Source: Marinobacter sp. SS5-14b
GTDB lineage: Bacteria; Pseudomonadota; Gammaproteobacteria; Pseudomonadales; Oleiphilaceae
Direction: 5' to 3'
Length of the DNA: 48,798 bases
NCBI RefSeq assembly: GCF_030541005.1
Contig: NZ_JASSVM010000012.1
Location: forward strand, 1-48,798
Position 1 is the stretch's first letter. Every line of letters begins with the position of its first letter. Below the pieces are notes generated by a model, which saw only the letters and a list, made by a program, of their open reading frames with translations, was not told the origin of the DNA and did not search any database. Both the position numbers and the translations under genes were made by a program. Positions 45,342 to 48,798 of the stretch are shown here, one piece after another.

Positions 45342-46025
45342 TTACTGTTCCACCACACTTTCTTCGAGCAATATTTCACGCATCAAGGGAGCAAAACCCT
45401 CCATGTAGTCGTCCCTTAGGCCTTGGGTACCGGTTACATGGGGAATGCTAACAACTGTTGTATGCGGAAATTGTTGGATAAGCACTTTAAATTGCCGGCC
45501 AGTCGTAGGGACATCCGAGACGTGATGTACAGCATTACCCGGCCGAGCTCCCAAAATTCGCTCAACATCACCGCGAATCCTTATGTCATTAAGCGCTTCG
45601 ATGAGCTGGCTTCCCACAAAGAGAATGACTCGGGGGGCCCGACGCTCAATCAATTTCAAGATGCTCTCAGAATTCTCGACTAGCGTTTCAATGTCGATCT
45701 TTTCTGCGCCAGTGATTGAACGAGTCTGGGTCATAATCCAATTTGTCTGGAAGAATGACCGCTCAAAGCCAGATGCATGACATGGATCTGTCTGAAGTGG
45801 CACGCCCCAACTTTGAATTAGCGCGACTAATTTGTTCCTAAACCGGGTACCATTAACTGCCGGATCCGAGAAGAACGACTTTTCTTCTCGCTCCTCCTGA
45901 ATGCCAGTCATTTCATTCACTTCATCTTCTCGAGAAAAACCAAAGTTATAACCACACACCATTATGCCGCCATACAGATTCTCTGGGTAGTTAAGCGTTA
46001 TAACCTCGTGTTCGTTCTTATCCAT
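45342..46025 (-). CDS. Second UDG-like protein (227 aa)
   Basis: UDG-superfamily pattern: GGIMVCGYNFGFSRED near residues 19-34, a FFQTNWIMTQTRS block near 91-103, the strand RVILFVGSQLIEAL near 136-149 and SIPHVTGTQGLRDDYM near 195-210, where UDGs have His-Pro-Ser. The active-site residues are not classical, so it may be a base-modifying or binding protein. The start overlaps the stop of the 177-aa gene by eight bases (ATGGATAA). It is not closely alike in sequence to the UDG-like protein at 6100-6867, but the operon plan (small protein, then UDG-like) and the upstream operator are shared. Confidence 0.45.
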   Translation of the reverse strand: MDKNEHEVITLNYPENLYGGIMVCGYNFGFSREDEVNEMTGIQEEREEKSFFSDPAVNGTRFRNKLVALIQSWGVPLQTDPCHASGFERSFFQTNWIMTQTRSITGAEKIDIETLVENSESILKLIERRAPRVILFVGSQLIEALNDIRIRGDVERILGARPGNAVHHVSDVPTTGRQFKVLIQQFPHTTVVSIPHVTGTQGLRDDYMEGFAPLMREILLEESVVEQ

Positions 46026-46551
46026 TGATCAGTCCTTGTTCAACTAGTATTGAAGACACTGCGTGAAAGTTAGCCCAATTGGACGTCAAAGAGCTGCCGG
46101 CGGTCAATGCCTGGATAAACCTGTTCAGCTGGCTTCGCTCCATGTTCAGGCTCGCAAACCTCGTAGACTCTATGATGTATGCTGCATCCGTGCGAGTGCA
46201 CTGACCCGCACTATCTGAGATAAAGATGGTTAGCAAGTAATATGGCGAGTCCTCTACAGCGACCATACATACACACTTTTCTTCGCGGACATAGTCCGAG
46301 TCATTCAAGAGGACGACGATCAGACTTTTGTCTTTAAGTTTCTCCGACGCAACATCCAGCCACCCCATTGCTTCCCAAAGAAAGCTCTCGACTCCATGCC
46401 AGCGATCTGGGCCCGCCAAATACTGCGTAGCGAGACTCAGGTGGGACATTGCCTTAGCCTTTTTGTCATCCACAAAGAGGAAGCGAGGCTCAGGAAACGT
46501 TAAAGCTATATCCGGGGCCGCAACTAAAAGCAGCGTACTTGTAAAATTCAT
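46018..46551 (-). CDS. Hypothetical protein coupled to UDG-like gene (177 aa)
   Basis: First gene of a two-gene operon. An alpha/beta protein with predicted strands (TLLLVAAPDIALTF, SLIVVLLNDSDYV, YYLLTIFISDS) separated by helices; Asp residues follow strands but no known active site emerges. The ATG at 46551 is divergent from the PcfJ-like gene and a copy of the operator repeat lies 50-66 bases upstream. Family not recognised. Confidence 0.6.
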   Translation of the reverse strand: MNFTSTLLLVAAPDIALTFPEPRFLFVDDKKAKAMSHLSLATQYLAGPDRWHGVESFLWEAMGWLDVASEKLKDKSLIVVLLNDSDYVREEKCVCMVAVEDSPYYLLTIFISDSAGQCTRTDAAYIIESTRFASLNMERSQLNRFIQALTAGSSLTSNWANFHAVSSILVEQGLING

Positions 46552-46600
46552 GTCGCCTTACTCGTTTAACCAGCATTCCCACCTAGTATCGATAGACTGA

Positions 46601-46617
46601 GCGACTGTGTATGTCGC
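46601..46617. promoter_or_regulatory. Putative WYL-regulator operator (GCGACT-N5-TGTCGC)
   Basis: GCGACTGTGTATGTCGC, one mismatch from the perfect copy at 41178 with identical spacing, between divergent genes starting at 46551 (minus) and 46651 (plus). It could control both the UDG-like operon and the PcfJ-like gene. Confidence 0.55.
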
Positions 46618-46650
46618 TTTACTTTATTATCTTGCTCTATTCGAACAGAT

Positions 46651-47817
46651 ATGGATCACGTAGGCATGAAATCACCCGGCATCGTTTACGACCTGAGCCA
46701 GATACTCAATTACCCGATCCGGGTTGAGGTTAATCGTTGGGATTCAGAGCAACCCCTGCATTGGGCCAGCTATAACGATGAAGGTCAGATTGCGTCGGGC
46801 CAGTTCCTGGAGCCGCCCGGGTTACCCCTGTTTACGCTGGAAGATGATAAAGGAAGGCGCCTGTGTGATGCCCTGCCGAAAGGTGTATCGGCCGTCACTG
46901 CGTTGATGCCCGCCATGGACTTTGTGCTCGCACAGGCCTGTGCGGCTTCTGCAGCGGCTCGGGAATTGGTCGAGGATGCTCCTCTACTGTTTATCCTGGC
47001 GGTCGACCATGCGCGAAAACAGTCCTGGTCACTCGAGCGGTTTAACGCGTTTCTGGCCGGTAAGCGTTCCAATATTCTTAAAGCAATTGGGCTGCCAGGT
47101 AGCAAATCTCTCGTTCGATTAGTCCGTCGCCTGGCCTTGTCGCCCCTATTACCTTGGGAGCTGGAAGATATTCGCGCCGCACTTAAGAACCCCGAGTACT
47201 TAGCCTTGATGCGGCACCACCCTCACCTCCATGTGAACCACCTTCGTTTGCTGAATCGCATTCGACAACCGTTATGGCCCGGATTGCTGAATCTGGTGGA
47301 TGAACATACCTCGGCAGTGGAGTTGTCCTGGCTATGCCGGATGATTCGGGATTCGCTCGCCATGGCCGGCGGTAACGAACAGGCCCTTGCAGCAATCCAT
47401 TCCCGAGAAACCCTTCAGGACCAACATGACCGCTTAGTTGAACGTTTTAACCGGGCAAACAACCGAAACTCCGAAGAGAAGCGCCAAGACCTGGCGAAGG
47501 AGCTTTCTGAGAAGCACGGCGACTATCCGAAACCGCCCCTTGCCCCAATCGATGTTATAGAGCCGTTGGGCTCCTGGCTGGAGCTTCTGGAAGAAGGGGC
47601 AACCATGCGCCATTGCGTAGGCAGCTATGACGTGCCGGTCGCACTCGGGGAAGTGTTCATTTACCGGATGGTCCACCCGGAGCGCTTGACCATATCGCTT
47701 GAGTGCCACAACAAGACGTGGGTGCTTGGCGAGGTTCGTGGGGTGTGTAATTCCAGCCCTTCGGAAGGTGCTTTGGATTGGATTCGGCGGTGGGTGAATA
47801 CTGATCGCAGAAGTTAG
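46651..47817 (+). CDS. PcfJ-domain protein (388 aa)
   Basis: The C-terminal 110 residues match the PcfJ family: a MRHCVGSYDVPVALGEVFIY block near residue 317 (the conserved Met-Arg-His-Cys-Val-x-Ser-Tyr) and a VLGEVRGVCNSSPSEGALDW end. The N-terminal 250 residues are helical. PcfJ proteins occur on conjugative elements and in bacterial genomes with no established role. Possible starts are ATG at 46651 or 46666; neither has a clear site. Two in-frame stop-free halves show it to be intact. Divergent from the UDG-like operon over an operator. Confidence 0.75.
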   Translation: MDHVGMKSPGIVYDLSQILNYPIRVEVNRWDSEQPLHWASYNDEGQIASGQFLEPPGLPLFTLEDDKGRRLCDALPKGVSAVTALMPAMDFVLAQACAASAAARELVEDAPLLFILAVDHARKQSWSLERFNAFLAGKRSNILKAIGLPGSKSLVRLVRRLALSPLLPWELEDIRAALKNPEYLALMRHHPHLHVNHLRLLNRIRQPLWPGLLNLVDEHTSAVELSWLCRMIRDSLAMAGGNEQALAAIHSRETLQDQHDRLVERFNRANNRNSEEKRQDLAKELSEKHGDYPKPPLAPIDVIEPLGSWLELLEEGATMRHCVGSYDVPVALGEVFIYRMVHPERLTISLECHNKTWVLGEVRGVCNSSPSEGALDWIRRWVNTDRRS

Positions 47818-47974
47818 GAAACACAGACCAGATCTGCAGTGTGCAGCCTGAATGATGCGAAAAAATTCAATGTACAGCGTGGTCGCAAAGCGAACGTTCA
47901 GATGGTGCGATAACGCCGGCGCACACTAAGCGTTCGGTGATCCCAAATTGATTCGATGACCACCATCGGGCCAA

Positions 47975-48214
47975 TTAAACCCAGTCAGTAACTTGTAGGT
48001 ACTCCTCGCACCTTTTGACTGAGAGCGGCTTAGCATATAGATAGCCTTGTCCCGCATCACAGCCAAGGATTCGGAGATGGTTTTCTTGCTCTTTGGTCTC
48101 AATTCCCTCGGCCAGTACATCGAGTCCTAGGCTATGTCCCATCTGAATAATCGCTTTGGCAATTGCTCCACTTTCCTGGTCGTTAGGTAAGCCCCGGGTG
48201 AATGACTGGTCACT
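47975..48214 (-). pseudogene. EAL-domain (c-di-GMP phosphodiesterase) C-terminal remnant
   Basis: About 80 codons on the minus strand match the end of an EAL domain: DQSFTRGLPND, AIAKAIIQMGHSLGLDVLAEG and LGCDAGQGYLYAKPL, then a natural TAA at 47975-47977. The frame is intact to about 48214, but the upstream part with the EAL signature and the rest of the domain is missing. No start codon fits. This is a deletion leftover, so it has no phosphodiesterase activity. Confidence 0.8.
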
Positions 48215-48374
48215 GTGGCCATCACAGCTGGGCTGGGCGATTCTGTATCTCCTGCTCTACAGCAGAGCTTGTGGGAGGGCCAGAATCCCCCTGCAGCTGG
48301 ATATGCTCAGTCACGAGGCTCGACACATAGAAATCTCAGAGATGAGAATGAGTTGCATCCCATCTCGCTTACAC

Positions 48375-48727
48375 TTACCCGGAGAGAGCTTTAGATAGCT
48401 TGGCTTGCCGGGTGGGAAGATTGACCGTTTCAGCTGCGATCATCCGGTCTCCGGAAAAGAGCCAGAATTCACAGGCATTGTCACTCTCTGTGGGACGCCG
48501 CTGAATTCGGTCGTATCCAGTGGCGATTCCAATACACTGGACTTTCATGCCGTTGAGATCTGACCAAAAACGAGGAGGAGAGGCAGGCGGAGACGGTTTA
48601 CCACAAATATGAGCCGCCGCAATTTGTGCTTGAAGCATGGCATTGTGAATAGTTTCTATTCGGATGGGTGTATTGGTGTAAGCGTCCGGTAATCCCATCT
48701 TGAGCCAGGCGCTGCCGCCGTCAGGAT
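48375..48727 (-). pseudogene. Ferredoxin-reductase-like C-terminal remnant, cut at the insertion sequence
   Basis: Matches the C-terminal reductase domain of FAD-dependent ferredoxin reductases: IRIETIHNAMLQAQIAAAHI, FWSDLNGMKVQCIGIATGYD and a final RMIAAETVNLPT. The FAD and NAD(P)H domains are absent; the open frame continues up to the inverted repeat at 48728, where it is cut off. It has an internal ATG at 48698, but a product from there would be a non-functional tail. Its breakage by the element on the right is the likely history. Confidence 0.7.
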
Positions 48728-48755
48728 AGTGTCCACTTATTTTCTAGTGGACACT
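48728..48755. repeat. 10-bp inverted repeat at the edge of an insertion sequence
   Basis: AGTGTCCACT and its exact reverse complement AGTGGACACT are separated by eight bases. It marks the point where the reductase remnant stops and lies just before a new plus-strand start codon, as expected of a terminal or promoter-proximal structure of a transposable element. Confidence 0.6.
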
Positions 48756-48759
48756 TAAC

Positions 48760-48798
48760 ATGAACGACTTAAGCGTAACCAAGCCCTACCAACGCCGC
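48760..48798 (+). CDS. Start of a probable transposase gene, cut by the window edge
   Basis: Thirteen codons (MNDLSVTKPYQRR) run off the end of the window. The placement right after a terminal-type inverted repeat and a truncated gene suggests the first ORF of an insertion sequence; the family cannot be told from so little. Confidence 0.35.
   Translation, partial: MNDLSVTKPYQRR

Noticed and set aside
1..48798. CRISPR arrays, tRNA or rRNA genes, phage integrase
   Set aside because: None seen on reading both strands; no regularly spaced repeats, cloverleaf or integrase motifs.

Overview
The window looks like an accessory defence island of a marine gammaproteobacterium, most likely Marinobacter or a close relative. 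The guess rests on moderate GC, Shine-Dalgarno-led genes and the mix of house genes (cytosolic 5'-nucleotidase, YedK/HMCES, PcfJ, DraG-type hydrolase); there is no rRNA, tRNA or marker gene to fix it. Nearly all genes from 41.1 kb down to 1.2 kb lie on the minus strand, many overlapping by 1-8 nt.

Layout. 1-4.2 kb is a gene graveyard: little coding in the first 690 bases, a decayed ParS/MbcA-type antitoxin with an in-frame amber codon, a metallophosphoesterase, a DEDDh exonuclease and antitoxin-like scraps. 4.0-7.2 kb holds two small membrane-protein genes and a three-gene operon (small protein, uracil-DNA-glycosylase-like protein, ADP-ribosylglycohydrolase). 7.3-11.6 kb is a two-gene DUF262 (GmrSD/ParB-like) cassette. 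11.7-38.4 kb is the centrepiece: a roughly 27 kb unidirectional array of RapA-like SNF2 helicase, Hsp70/actin-fold ATPase, DrmD-like SNF2 helicase, 1746-aa Eco57I-like adenine methyltransferase, DUF262-DUF1524 HNH protein, AAA ATPase, a 147-aa possible nuclease, a 2213-aa DEAD-helicase-DUF1998 protein, a RelE-like/UvrD helicase fusion and a secreted LprI-domain protein. It combines hallmarks of class 1 DISARM (DrmD, DrmMI and DUF1998-type helicase) with a DruE-sized single-chain helicase and an Hsp70 partner; it is not canonical DISARM, BREX, Druantia or Dpd.

38.5-47.8 kb holds an HTH protein just upstream of the array, a PrpE-like phosphatase, a 5'-nucleotidase/SLOG operon, a WYL-domain regulator of the BrxR/CapW/PafBC type, a YedK/HMCES peptidase, a second UDG-like operon and a PcfJ-domain protein. 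The right end carries degraded fragments (EAL domain, ferredoxin-reductase C-terminus) and the edge of an insertion sequence.

A main regulatory observation is a 17-bp inverted repeat, GCGACA-N5-TGTCGC, found with at most one mismatch in four intergenic spots: before the UDG-like/ADP-ribosylglycohydrolase operon, between the 41.1/41.2 kb divergent genes, before the WYL gene itself, and between the 46.5/46.6 kb divergent genes. A weaker copy sits inside the large array between the Hsp70-like and DrmD-like genes. The simplest reading is that the WYL protein controls a dispersed nucleotide/DNA-damage regulon spanning the island. All functions are inferred from motifs read by eye; no database search was possible.
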